In this document: positions 7,189 through 15,094 of the stretch, one piece after another
How the letters are laid out: each line of letters opens with the position of its first letter
Numbering within the stretch: the stretch's first letter is position 1
Assembly: GCF_014108865.1 (NCBI RefSeq)
Contig: NZ_CP053928.1
Location: forward strand, 4,960,001-5,024,000
Origin: Nocardioides sp. WS12
GTDB lineage: Bacteria; Actinomycetota; Actinomycetes; Propionibacteriales; Nocardioidaceae
Direction of reading: 5' to 3'
Length of the DNA stretch: 64,000 nucleotides
Program-made: the position numbers and the translations under genes
The notes under the pieces: generated by a model
Seen by the model: only the letters and a program-made list of their open reading frames with translations
What the model was told of the DNA's origin: nothing
Databases searched by the model: none

Positions 7189-7970
7189 TGTGCAACCACA
7201 AGAACCGCGAACAGGCCATGACCGTGCTCGACGAGAAGACCTGGTGCGACCCGTGCATCGCCCCGCTGATCAAGGCGCTCAACGACGGCGGGCTGCGAAC
7301 CATCGCATCGTGCTGCGGTCACGAGCACGGTCCAGGGAACGTCATGCTGGTCGATGGCCGCGTGCTGATCGTCTTGCCGGATCGGGAGTGGGGCGATTGG
7401 ATAGCGCAACGGATCTTCGAGCGCACGGGGCCGATGCCGGGGACCACGTTGACTACGGCGCAAGCGAACGAGCAATGGAGCGACCGTCCAAGGTTCGCCC
7501 TCGACGCTGACGTGACGGTCTATTGGCCAACCGTCCGGCCCGAGTACGACGCCGCGCCTATCAACCTTTGCAAGAACTGCGGGCGAGACGCAGGTCCGGA
7601 CGTCCCGACCCCCGACCACTGCTCATCGTGTCCGCCATGGACCTGCGACGGATGCGGCCAGACGACCAGCATGGCCGACCCGTGCTCCTGCTGGATCCCG
7701 CTCGATGGGCTGCCAGTCGCGGACATCAAGGCACTCTTGGCGCTAGGGGACCTGAGTGTCGACGCCACGACCCCAGGCACAGAGGGATGTGGGCACCCGA
7801 ACCACGGCAACGACGACCACAACTGTTTGCCCTTTCTGCCTCAATGCATGGCACCCGAGGGCGGTCCGGGCTACCACCGTCACCACACCTGTCAGGGCGT
7901 GCGCGGGCACATCGGAGAGCACTTCTATCGCGCTCGCCACCAAGGCATGTGTCGATGGGCTGACCGATGA
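7188..7970 (+). CDS. Cysteine-rich phage early protein
   Basis: A 260-residue protein with several probable zinc-binding clusters: CDPCIAPL (about 20) with ASCCGHEHG, CKNCGRD (about 128), CSSCPPWTCDGCG (about 145-157) and CGHPNHGNDDHNC, ending CQGVRGHIGEHFYR. The N-terminal part (GGLRTIASCCGHEHGPGNV) looks like a self-contained small domain. ATG 7188 shares one base with the previous stop; ATG 7218 is an alternative. The function is unknown. Paired CxxC sites suggest nucleic-acid or protein binding. Confidence 0.65.
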   Translation: MCNHKNREQAMTVLDEKTWCDPCIAPLIKALNDGGLRTIASCCGHEHGPGNVMLVDGRVLIVLPDREWGDWIAQRIFERTGPMPGTTLTTAQANEQWSDRPRFALDADVTVYWPTVRPEYDAAPINLCKNCGRDAGPDVPTPDHCSSCPPWTCDGCGQTTSMADPCSCWIPLDGLPVADIKALLALGDLSVDATTPGTEGCGHPNHGNDDHNCLPFLPQCMAPEGGPGYHRHHTCQGVRGHIGEHFYRARHQGMCRWADR

Positions 7971-8113
7971 GCACGAGCCGATGCCGAGTCAAGGACTGCA
8001 CCGACAAAGCCACCACCTCTGTCGTCCTCGCTGACGGATCGCACGGAGTCGAGATCGTCCCCATCTGCGCTACCCACCAGGCCGAACTCGCGACCACCAA
8101 GGAGAAGCCATGA
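7967..8113 (+). CDS. Very small cysteine-containing phage protein
   Basis: A 48-residue ORF, coupled by ATGA to both neighbours, reading MSTSRCRVKDCTDKATTSVV and ending with Lys-rich KEKP. The RCRVKDC...ICATH arrangement could hold one metal. No family recognised; the tight coupling is the main evidence. Confidence 0.55.
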   Translation: MSTSRCRVKDCTDKATTSVVLADGSHGVEIVPICATHQAELATTKEKP

Positions 8114-8457
8114 TCCAGACCGAGAACAAGTGCACGAACTGCGGTGAGGGCATCGGCCGCGCCAACCTGCAGTTGTGGGTGCACGCCACCGGCGTCCAGG
8201 CCGCGAAGGCGACATGTGCGATCGATCCCTACGGCTCTGCGCACGCGTACCCCGTGACGGATCATCACTGTTGCGGTCCGGACGAAGGATGCACAGGGCC
8301 ATCCCACCCCGCCCCCGTCCACGCGGACGACACGGACGCGGCCCTGCGAGCGGACATCCGGGCGGTCCTCCCGCACGTCAACCTCGAGTTCTTGCCGGAG
8401 TACGCGATGGCGGCGTACTCACGACTGCGCGCCGCCACCACCAAGGAGGACCGATGA
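8110..8457 (+). CDS. Small zinc-ribbon-like phage protein
   Basis: A 115-residue protein with an N-terminal CTNCGEG pair and a HHCCGPDEGC segment, probably a zinc ribbon, followed by a helical C-terminus (ADIRAVLPHVNLEFLPEYAM). Codons at 8322-8342 are repeated exactly at the start of the gene two downstream (8542-8562). ATGA coupling at both ends. Function unknown. Confidence 0.6.
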   Translation: MIQTENKCTNCGEGIGRANLQLWVHATGVQAAKATCAIDPYGSAHAYPVTDHHCCGPDEGCTGPSHPAPVHADDTDAALRADIRAVLPHVNLEFLPEYAMAAYSRLRAATTKEDR

Positions 8458-8540
8458 ACACCGGGACATGGCTCGGGTACGCCGCGATCGCCAGCCTGTT
8501 CGCGTTCGCCGTGTGGAGCGACTGGAAGGCCGGACGATGA
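8454..8540 (+). CDS. Tiny single-pass membrane peptide
   Basis: A 28-residue ORF with a good GAGGA ribosome site (in AAGGAGGACC) and ATGA overlaps at both ends. It is one hydrophobic helix (WLGYAAIASLFAFAVWSDW) with a basic tail. It probably inserts in the membrane; the role is unknown. Confidence 0.55.
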   Translation: MNTGTWLGYAAIASLFAFAVWSDWKAGR

Positions 8541-8740
8541 GCGCGGACGACACGGACGCGGCTGCCCTGATCGAGCGGTCCTCGCTCGGCACCCCGGAAG
8601 CCAAGGCACTGCGGGAGACCGTGTCCGACGAGCACGCGGCCCGGATCGTGGCGCGGTCGAAGGAGTTCGCGCGGGACGAATGCCCACACGGCCACCGACT
8701 GCCTGAGAACTGCGGGCTGTGCACGGGGTGTGACGCATGA
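8537..8740 (+). CDS. Small phage protein with C-terminal Cys motif
   Basis: A 67-residue acidic protein starting MSADDTDAAALIERSS and ending with CPHGHRLPENCGLCTGCDA, a likely zinc knuckle. Its first codons share a 21-base identity with 8322-8342 inside an upstream gene. Overlapping ATGA junctions on both sides. Function unknown. Confidence 0.58.
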   Translation: MSADDTDAAALIERSSLGTPEAKALRETVSDEHAARIVARSKEFARDECPHGHRLPENCGLCTGCDA

Positions 8741-9213
8741 GCGCGGACGCGGGGGACGAGGGCGTGCGGTTGACGGAGGGCGAGGTCAGCACTGTTGCCT
8801 CGTCGGTCTACGCCGTGCTGGGAACGCATCGGATCCAGCCGCATGGGGACCTGCTCGCGGTCGGCATCAAGCACGCCGTCGAGCGCATCCTGTCTGCCCG
8901 GCTCGCGGAGGTCACCGCCGAACGGGACCGCGTGCTCGATGAACTTGACCGGGTCCTGCGAGAGCGCACTCGAGAACGCGCCGAGGCTGCTGAGGCCCGG
9001 CTGAGTGAGGGCGTCGTGGAGTGGGGCGTGCGGGGCGGGCCGTCTGGCATCGGGTCCGGCATCCAAGCGGGATGCATCGACCCCGGCGGAACGTCCCGGT
9101 ACTACGACGAGGAGTTGGCGCGGTACGACACCCGAGGCCGACCGCAAGACCTGTTCAAGCGGACCCGGTACTCACCTGCTCCCTCGCCGTGGGTGGAGGT
9201 GAGCGAGCCGTGA
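8737..9213 (+). CDS. Phage early protein with coiled coil
   Basis: A 158-residue protein opening MSADAGDEGVRLTEGEVSTV with a central charged helix (LAEVTAERDRVLDELDRVLR, about 56-75) predicted as coiled coil, then a Gly-rich segment and an aromatic tail. Its first codons resemble those of the preceding gene, so a partial duplication is possible. The stop overlaps a GTG start. Function unknown. Confidence 0.58.
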   Translation: MSADAGDEGVRLTEGEVSTVASSVYAVLGTHRIQPHGDLLAVGIKHAVERILSARLAEVTAERDRVLDELDRVLRERTRERAEAAEARLSEGVVEWGVRGGPSGIGSGIQAGCIDPGGTSRYYDEELARYDTRGRPQDLFKRTRYSPAPSPWVEVSEP

Positions 9214-9512
9214 GCGCACATGACGAGTGGTGGGCGACTGAGAAGGTGCGGCGCAAGTTCGGCACAGAGGTGCCGCACGAGCCGACCGACGAGTTCGTCA
9301 AGCGGGCGTTCATGGAAGGCGCACGAAGCCTGTGGCCCGACAGCCGCGACCCCGGTTGGTACGTGACGTTCGGTCGCTGGCTGGAGGCACATGTTGCCAG
9401 CAAGCAGGCCGAGGCGTGGGACCTGGGGCACGGGACGACCTGCGACGGCATCACGTCATCACTCGACGGCTGCGAGAAGCACAACCCCTACCGCACCAAG
9501 GAGACGCCATGA
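9210..9512 (+). CDS. Phage early protein, unknown
   Basis: A 100-residue protein from GTG 9210 (GTGA overlap), rich in Trp and charged residues: HDEWWATEKVRRKFGTEVPH, then GARSLWPDSRDPGWYVTFGR. It ends DGCEKHNPYRTKETP. No family recognised. Confidence 0.57.
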   Translation: MSAHDEWWATEKVRRKFGTEVPHEPTDEFVKRAFMEGARSLWPDSRDPGWYVTFGRWLEAHVASKQAEAWDLGHGTTCDGITSSLDGCEKHNPYRTKETP

Positions 9513-9892
9513 CCACCTCACCGCGTGACCGTGCAGCCGCCGTGGCGGAGAAGGTGGCGAGTGAGCACGCGCACACCGAACGCCGCCGAACCACGCCCGC
9601 GCCCGGCATCTCCGAGTGGGACAACCACTGCCAGTGCGGCAAGAAACTGCCGTGGCCCAAGGTCGAGTGCGAGAACACCCACCGCGCCCACCTCGCTGAC
9701 GCTCTCGCTGACGCGCTGGTTGCTGGGGGGCTGGTTGGGGACGGGGAGGCGCGGGAGCAGCAGGCCGTGGCGTGGGATCGCGGCTACGACCGGGCCGTGG
9801 ATGCCGTGGAGAAGGCGATCCTGCGACTGGCCGCGGGGCTGCCGGGTGACGCCAAGCGGCTGCCCAACCCGTATCGCGAGGCCACCCCATGA
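9509..9892 (+). CDS. Phage early protein, unknown
   Basis: A 127-residue protein with an HCQCGKKLPWPKVEC motif near residue 41, likely a zinc knuckle, followed by two amphipathic helices (AHLADALADALVAGG and DRAVDAVEKAILRLA). Coupled by ATGA on both sides. Function unknown. Confidence 0.57.
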   Translation: MTTSPRDRAAAVAEKVASEHAHTERRRTTPAPGISEWDNHCQCGKKLPWPKVECENTHRAHLADALADALVAGGLVGDGEAREQQAVAWDRGYDRAVDAVEKAILRLAAGLPGDAKRLPNPYREATP

Positions 9893-10236
9893 CCCGCGCG
9901 TGGGCCACCTGGACGGGCATCGCCGGACTCGCGGTGGATGCGGTGCTGGCGGTGGTCGGTTGGTTGGTGCCCGGGGAGGCTTGGGATGTGGAGGGGGAAT
10001 CGACCTATCCCGACGAGGTGCTTGTCGATGAACCGCTCCTGTACTGGCGTCTGCCGAGCGCCGAGGACGTGTCGGGAAACGGGAACCACGGGACCTACGT
10101 CGCTGGCGTCATCGACCAGATCGTCGTCTACCCGGACTCGATGCCGAGGTACGAGAGCTTCTGGAACACGCACCAACACCGCATCTGGTGGCTGAACGCC
10201 GAGGTTGAACCACTGCTCTGGGAGGGCGAGGACTGA
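9889..10236 (+). CDS. Membrane-anchored protein with LamG-domain remnant
   Basis: A 115-residue protein with one N-terminal membrane helix (WTGIAGLAVDAVLAVVGWLV). The remainder looks like the two edges of a laminin-G-like domain joined with the middle removed: DEPLLYWRLP and DVSGNGNHGTYVAG match the start, and VIDQIVVYPDSMPRYESFWN the end, of the LamG domain in the phage's own tail protein at 25342 (DSPVLWWRL, DASGNGRHGTYAG, FDEFSIYGTALSDARVAAHY). It sits in the early arm, far from the tail genes. It could be a decayed copy or a small surface protein. Confidence 0.6.
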   Translation: MTRAWATWTGIAGLAVDAVLAVVGWLVPGEAWDVEGESTYPDEVLVDEPLLYWRLPSAEDVSGNGNHGTYVAGVIDQIVVYPDSMPRYESFWNTHQHRIWWLNAEVEPLLWEGED

Positions 10237-10337
10237 TGACCATGCGAGACCGAGTGACCGACGCGCTCGACTGGCTCGGGCCGGACCAGCAGCAGGCCGT
10301 GGATGCAGTGATGGAAGCGATCGAGGAGAGCGAATGA
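10236..10337 (+). CDS. Tiny acidic phage peptide
   Basis: A 33-residue ORF (MTMRDRVTDALDWLGPDQQQ...) lying exactly between two coupled genes: its ATG shares a base with the previous stop and its TGA overlaps the next ATG. It is one acidic amphipathic helix. Function unknown; the tiling of start and stop codons is the evidence. Confidence 0.5.
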   Translation: MTMRDRVTDALDWLGPDQQQAVDAVMEAIEESE

Positions 10338-11170
10338 ACTGCCTGCACTGTGGAACCACGACGAGCAACGGACTCGCGCTGTGCGAGCTGTCGCAGATGA
10401 AGGCGGCTGGGTGCCTCGAGTACCTGCCGGTCTACTTCCGCAACCTCGCACGCTGGCGACCAGGACGCGCCGGCTCTCGACCAGTGCCCGGATCGCGCGT
10501 GCTGTACGACGGCGAGACCCGAAAGACCGACCGAGTCAGTGCCGCACTGGATGAGATCGGCGCCAAGATCGTCGGCTGGGCAATGGCGCTGGCCGATGAC
10601 CGAGGCATCGAGTTGCCCGACATGGATGGCGAGGCTGACCAGACCGCGGCCCTGTGCCGCATCCTGGCCGAGCACCTGACCAGCATCGCCACGCTCGAAT
10701 GGGCGGGCACGTTCGTCGCGGAACTCAGCGAGCACGAGGACGCACTGCGGGCACTTACCGAGGATGTCGCACCCGGTTGGTACGCGGGTGGCTGCGGACA
10801 GTGCAACTCCGGCACCTATGTGATCCCCGGCCTGACGTGGGTGAAGTGCAACGCCTGTGGCGTGGTGACCTACGCGAGGGATCACCTCGACACGATCCTT
10901 GATGAGGCGCGGGACTGGGTGGCTCGACCGAAGGCGCTGGCTGAGGCCGTGGTGGCGATGGTCGACACCGAGCAGAGCGTGATCCGGCTGCACAAGCGGA
11001 TTAGCAAGTGGGGTGAGCGTGAGCAGATCAGCGTCTTCCGGCGGGCCGATGGTGACGGTGACGAGATCGGGCCGAAGCGCTTCCTGCTGGGCGACGTGAT
11101 GGACATGCTGCGCGCCGAGGGTCAGACCCGCACCAATGACGATGCGACAGATACGGCGGTTGCGTCGTGA
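10334..11170 (+). CDS. Phage zinc-finger/HTH DNA-binding protein
   Basis: A 278-residue protein of a type common in actinophages. It has an N-terminal CLHCGTTT zinc site, a middle helical domain and a zinc ribbon CGQCNSGTYV...VKCNACGVVTYAR (about residues 155-183). The C-terminal part, RPKALAEAVVAMVDTEQSVI with RLHKRISKWGEREQI, looks like a winged-helix recognition region. It is the last gene of the early operon before a hairpin at 11228, so it is well placed to act as a late-gene regulator; that role is inference. ATG 10334 overlaps the preceding stop. Confidence 0.68.
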   Translation: MNCLHCGTTTSNGLALCELSQMKAAGCLEYLPVYFRNLARWRPGRAGSRPVPGSRVLYDGETRKTDRVSAALDEIGAKIVGWAMALADDRGIELPDMDGEADQTAALCRILAEHLTSIATLEWAGTFVAELSEHEDALRALTEDVAPGWYAGGCGQCNSGTYVIPGLTWVKCNACGVVTYARDHLDTILDEARDWVARPKALAEAVVAMVDTEQSVIRLHKRISKWGEREQISVFRRADGDGDEIGPKRFLLGDVMDMLRAEGQTRTNDDATDTAVAS

Positions 11171-11227
11171 CGTGCGCTACCCTTGTCGCAGTAACTGGTG
11201 GCGGAAGCGTCCCCGGATTCCCACCAC

Positions 11228-11255
11228 GACCCCGACTCGCACGCCGAGCGGGGTC
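11228..11255 (+). terminator. Strong GC-rich hairpin between early and late arms
   Basis: GACCCCG (11228-11234) pairs with CGGGGTC (11249-11255) and CTCG with CGAG, around a CACGC loop, giving 11 pairs with one bulged A. No U-run follows, so it may be a terminator, attenuator or RNA-processing site in the 106-base gap after the early operon. Confidence 0.5.
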
Positions 11256-11276
11256 GCTGTCGTTCGGGGGTGAGTC

Positions 11277-12104
11277 GTGAGCGTTGACATCCTGCTCGTC
11301 ACTGACGACAGCAGCCGCGAAGACATCGCCGAAGCGCTCACACACCTGGCGAAGTACGCGGCACATCAACTGCACCACCCCGACTGCACGCCGTGGGTGA
11401 CCGCGCATTCGCCGGATCGACGCATTGCTCACCGATTGGGAGGCGGCTTCATGACGCTCAACGCCGAGATGATCCTCGATCAGAAGCAGTCCCCCGGCCT
11501 GATCGAGAACCCGTGCCGTGACGCCCTGATCGAGCTGGCATCCAAGGTGTCGGCCGGCCGGACCATCGTTGAACTCGGGTCTTTCAAGGGCCGCTCGACC
11601 GCACACCTGGCCCTCGGTTCCTCGCGTGGCAATGCAGTCGCGGTCCATGCCTACGACCCGTGGGACAACGGCGACACTCCCGCTGGCTACGAGACGCACG
11701 CACCGAGCATCGTTGAGTATGTGCGTTCTGAGACCCGTGAGGCGTTCGACGCCCACATGGCTCGCACTGGTGCCGGCGAGTACGTGACCGCCCACCAGTC
11801 GACCGGAGTCGACGGCGCCAAGGACTACGACGACCTCGACGTTGCCCTGCTGTTCCATGACGCCCTCCACCGCAAGGAGGATGTGCGCGATGACCTCAAG
11901 GCGTGGCTGCCGAACATGGCCGACGACGCCGTCATCGTCCTGCACGACGTTGGCGACCCGCGGTTCGAGGTCGAAGAGGGCGCACGACTGGCACTGACCC
12001 GCACCAAGGTGTTGCGCGAGAAGTGGAACTGGGAAGGCCGCGAGGTTCACCTCTGGGCCAAGCAGCCCACCAAGCGCGGCTTCACCATCGTCCGCACGCG
12101 GTAG
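11277..12104 (+). CDS. Class I SAM-dependent methyltransferase
   Basis: A 275-residue protein with a Methyltransf_24-type Rossmann core: TIVELGSFKGRSTAHLALGS is the SAM-binding motif I (about residues 96-115), followed by HAYDPWDNGD (acid of motif II), DVALLFHDALH and DDAVIVLHDVGDPRFE. The first 58 residues form a separate small domain, and ATG 11451 is an alternative start of the core alone. It precedes the Stealth-like transferase and the terminase; similar pairs in actinophages may modify virion glycans. The acceptor is unknown. Start GTG 11277 is chosen for GGGGGTG upstream. Confidence 0.8.
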   Translation: MSVDILLVTDDSSREDIAEALTHLAKYAAHQLHHPDCTPWVTAHSPDRRIAHRLGGGFMTLNAEMILDQKQSPGLIENPCRDALIELASKVSAGRTIVELGSFKGRSTAHLALGSSRGNAVAVHAYDPWDNGDTPAGYETHAPSIVEYVRSETREAFDAHMARTGAGEYVTAHQSTGVDGAKDYDDLDVALLFHDALHRKEDVRDDLKAWLPNMADDAVIVLHDVGDPRFEVEEGARLALTRTKVLREKWNWEGREVHLWAKQPTKRGFTIVRTR

Positions 12105-12106
12105 CC

Positions 12107-12847
12107 ATGACCACCGACCTCGTCTACGTCGTGGGCGGCGAGCCAGACTCTCCCGGTCGCGAGGAGATGCGGTACTCACTCCGGTCGTTCGCGGCCAACC
12201 TGAACATTGAGATCCGTGACGTGTGGGCCGTCGGCGATGTGCCAGCCTGGTTCGCCGGCGCACGCCTCCCGCTCACCCCGCACGCCGACAAGTTCCGCAA
12301 CCAGCGGCAGTCGCTCGAGTCCTACGTCAATCTTCCCGGCGCCGCCGATCGCGTTGTGGTGCTCAACGACGACATGTTCGCCACCGAGCCGCACAACGAG
12401 ATCGTGGTCTGCCGCAACCGAAGCCGCGTGTCCAAGTGGGCAGCAGCCGAGAAGGCGGATGGGCGCACCCTCAACGCCTGGCACCGTGCCGTCATCGCGA
12501 CCGGAACATGGGTCGGCGAGACCACCGACACCGATCCGTTCGTCTATGAGTGCCACACGCCGCTGATGTTCGACACCAAGCGACTGCGCGACGCGCTCGC
12601 TGCGTACCCCACTGGCCAACCCTTTGCGGTTGGCGAGCTCTACCCACTGGCCGGCATTGGTGGCGAGGGTGACCATCGGGGCAACGCCAAGGTCAAGGCC
12701 GAGTCGCTGGCCTCCAAGCTCGCCAACCCCATGCCGTACCTGAGCGGCAACCCTGACTCGTGGCGCGGTGCGCTGGGTGCATGGGCGCGTGAGCAATGGC
12801 CCACCCCCTGCCACTGGGAGCGAGACCACCCCGCCCTGGTCGCATGA
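12107..12847 (+). CDS. Stealth-like glycosyl/phosphotransferase
   Basis: A 246-residue protein with conserved-region-2 features of the Stealth family of sugar-phosphate transferases: LVYVVGGEPDSP, MRYSLRSFAANLNIEIRDVW, AVGDVPAWF, and the catalytic-type VVVLNDDMFATEP. A second region, YECHTPLMFDTKRLRDAL, also matches the family. Actinophage homologues are usually called glycosyltransferases. It follows the methyltransferase by two bases and would be expressed before the structural genes. A plausible substrate is the polyserine tails of five virion proteins downstream; this is inference. Confidence 0.72.
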   Translation: MTTDLVYVVGGEPDSPGREEMRYSLRSFAANLNIEIRDVWAVGDVPAWFAGARLPLTPHADKFRNQRQSLESYVNLPGAADRVVVLNDDMFATEPHNEIVVCRNRSRVSKWAAAEKADGRTLNAWHRAVIATGTWVGETTDTDPFVYECHTPLMFDTKRLRDALAAYPTGQPFAVGELYPLAGIGGEGDHRGNAKVKAESLASKLANPMPYLSGNPDSWRGALGAWAREQWPTPCHWERDHPALVA

Positions 12848-13149
12848 CCACCCCCAATCCCCGTCGGGCGAACGGCCATCGGCGCAATCAACTCCGGCGC
12901 GCTGTCCTCGCAGAGGAAGACAACTGCTGGCTTTGCGGCCAGCCTGTCGATAAGAGCCTGCCGCCCCACCTTGACGGATCCCCCGAGGTGGACGAGGTCA
13001 TCCCTGTTGCGCTCGGGGGCGATCCATTGGACCGAAGCAACGCGCGCCTTGCTCACCGGCTTTGCAATGTCAGGCGAGGTCAGGAGACCAAGGCTCAACT
13101 CCGAGCCAAGCGCCGCCCCACCTCGTTCATCACCACGCGCACCTGGTGA
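12844..13149 (+). CDS. HNH endonuclease (packaging-associated)
   Basis: A 101-residue HNH nuclease: CWLCGQPV (about 28-35), then EVDEVIPVALGGDPLDRSNA, LAHRLCNVRRG. The first His of the HNH is replaced by Glu (VDEVIP), a variant frequent in actinophage HNH proteins. Lying immediately upstream of the terminase genes, it matches the known class of HNH proteins that work with terminase in cleavage at cos. ATG 12844 overlaps the preceding stop. Confidence 0.87.
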   Translation: MTTPNPRRANGHRRNQLRRAVLAEEDNCWLCGQPVDKSLPPHLDGSPEVDEVIPVALGGDPLDRSNARLAHRLCNVRRGQETKAQLRAKRRPTSFITTRTW

Positions 13150-13307
13150 GGGTGGGGGGAGACCCCTTCGCACCACGGCCCGGCCACCTCAGGGCATAGG
13201 GCCGTGTGTGTGCCAGGACCGTTTTTGAGCGGCCCCTCGAACTGCGTCACTCCCGACGCACCAACGCTGACGCCGAGCGGCAATCGGGCGACCTTGGGAG
13301 GAACCCG
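13150..13307 (+). other. Non-coding gap, candidate cos region
   Basis: 158 bases with no convincing gene between the HNH and small-terminase genes, containing G-rich GGTGGGGGGAGACCCC (13151-13166) and a run GGGCATAGGGCCGTGTGTGTG (13192-13212). In cos-packaging actinophages the cohesive-end site normally lies here. The exact cut site cannot be read from this sequence. Confidence 0.4.
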
Positions 13308-13622
13308 ATGACAAGCAACGAGGCCCACAGCCTGATCTCCGCGATGGAGGCCGGCGACCTGCTCGCCGAAGCCGAACGCCGCTACGAGATCGTCGCGACA
13401 ATGATGGATCCGAACCGGATCCTAGGTGAGAGCGAACGCCCACCCACGGGCACCGAGATCAAGGCGCTGTCGATCGAAGCCGACCGCCTCATGCACAAGA
13501 TCGTGTCGTTGCGCGCGGAGAAGTCTGCCGACGCCGCACGAGAGGCTGTAAGCGAAGCGGCCGACGCGCAATTCGGCAAGGTGGTCGCGTTCAATGCCGA
13601 CCGCTTCCGTCGCTCGAGTTAA
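13308..13622 (+). CDS. Terminase small subunit (putative)
   Basis: A 104-residue, mostly helical protein (MTSNEAHSLISAMEAGDLLAE...) with a GGGAGGAAC ribosome site. It is assigned as small terminase by position between the HNH gene and the large terminase and by its length; no helix-turn-helix is obvious. Its last 29 bases overlap the start of the large subunit. It might instead be a small terminase-associated protein. Confidence 0.6.
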   Translation: MTSNEAHSLISAMEAGDLLAEAERRYEIVATMMDPNRILGESERPPTGTEIKALSIEADRLMHKIVSLRAEKSADAAREAVSEAADAQFGKVVAFNADRFRRSS

Positions 13623-15081
13623 TCCTGCTCCGCTCGTCGAGATTGCTCGGCATTGCGTCATCCCCGAGGACATCGCCTTCACTCGTTTCTATGAGCTGAT
13701 CGCGCCCGAGTTGCCGGGGATGGGCATCACCCTCGACCAGTGGCAGCAGGACATCTGGGAGATCGCGCTTGGACTGCGCCTCGATGGCACGCTTTGCTGC
13801 GACGTCATGGGCGTCACTCTGTCGATCGCCCGCCAGGCCGGAAAGACGTGGGGCGTCATGGTTGGCCTCGTCGCCATCTGCCTTGCGCGACCCGGAACTA
13901 CGGTCGTCTGGTCGTCCCACCACGACCGAACCTCGAGTGAGACGTTGTCGAAGATCGCGGGCATCGTAGAGAAGCCAGCGATTCGACCGAAGATGCGGCC
14001 GCAGTATCCGGTCGTGTTCACCGATGACAACCGAGGCGTCCACTTCGCCAACGGATCACGGATCCTGTTCGGCGCCCGCTCCTCAGGCTTCGGTCGTGGG
14101 TTCTCCGAGGTCGACATTCAGGTCTACGACGAGTGCCAGAACCTCAAGGAATCGGCGCTCACTGACATGCTCGCGGCGATGAACGTCTCCGACATTGGAC
14201 TGGCGTTCTTCATGGGCACTCCCCCGCGGCCACAGGAAGCCCGACTCGGGGTCGACGAGGCGTTCAAGCGTCGCCGCAAGCGTGCGATCGAAGTCAAGAA
14301 GCCTCGCCCCTACAAGGGTGTGTTCGTCGAGTTCTCTGCCGACCGCGGCGCTCCACTCGACATCCAAGCAGACGGATTCTGGCAGCATCTTGCGACGGCC
14401 AATCCGTCGTTCGGGTTCAGGGTCGGCGAGTCCGCCATTGAGCGTCTGGTCGAGAACATGTCGCCCGAGGATGTGCTCCGCGAGGTGCTGGGCATCTGGG
14501 ACGAGACCGCAAAGTCTCTCGCCGTCATTCCCGCATCGACCTGGACCGACCTTGCAGCCGACGGGCCGCCGGACGGGACTGCTCCTTCCTCTATTGGCGT
14601 TGACGCTTCGCACGACGGCGTCCTGGTGGTCGCTGCCTGCTGGCGCGAGGACGATTCGTCCCATGTCGAACTATTGGCGGTCGACAACTGGGCCGACGAC
14701 GAGGCGGCGGCGGACTGGATCGCCGGTCGAGCCGGCCGCCGAATCCCGATCACCATCGACAGCGCGTCTCCGGCCGCACGCCTCGTTCCACTGCTGAAGA
14801 ATCGCCGCTGCAAGGTCAACGCGGGGTCTGCTGGCGACATGGCAAAGGGCTGCGGCGGGCTCTATGCAGCCGCTCTCGGCCAACTACTCACGCACGCGGG
14901 TCAGGCGGCCGTCAATGACGCACTCACTGGCGCCAAGAAGCGCGCGATCGGTCAGGCCGGCGGCTGGGGCTGGGACCGCCGTGACCCCGACGCCAATATC
15001 GCGCCGCTGGTGGCCGTGACCCTCGCGCACTACGGCGCATCTACATCCCCGAAGTCCGCAGGCCGTGCCGTGTTTGCATGA
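13594..15081 (+). CDS. Terminase large subunit
   Basis: A 495-residue packaging motor. The ATPase domain shows a Walker A variant SIARQAGKTWG (about residue 79), DRTSSETL, and Walker B IQVYDECQ (about 178) with the coupling-motif region MGTPPR. The nuclease domain begins at SIGVDASHDG (about 332), whose Asp fits the RNase H-like metal site, with ITIDSASPA next. It translocates DNA into the procapsid and cuts it. Start at ATG 13594 within the small-subunit gene, after AAGGTGG. Confidence 0.93.
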   Translation: MPTASVARVNPAPLVEIARHCVIPEDIAFTRFYELIAPELPGMGITLDQWQQDIWEIALGLRLDGTLCCDVMGVTLSIARQAGKTWGVMVGLVAICLARPGTTVVWSSHHDRTSSETLSKIAGIVEKPAIRPKMRPQYPVVFTDDNRGVHFANGSRILFGARSSGFGRGFSEVDIQVYDECQNLKESALTDMLAAMNVSDIGLAFFMGTPPRPQEARLGVDEAFKRRRKRAIEVKKPRPYKGVFVEFSADRGAPLDIQADGFWQHLATANPSFGFRVGESAIERLVENMSPEDVLREVLGIWDETAKSLAVIPASTWTDLAADGPPDGTAPSSIGVDASHDGVLVVAACWREDDSSHVELLAVDNWADDEAAADWIAGRAGRRIPITIDSASPAARLVPLLKNRRCKVNAGSAGDMAKGCGGLYAAALGQLLTHAGQAAVNDALTGAKKRAIGQAGGWGWDRRDPDANIAPLVAVTLAHYGASTSPKSAGRAVFA

Positions 15082-15094
15082 GAGGAGGTCCACG

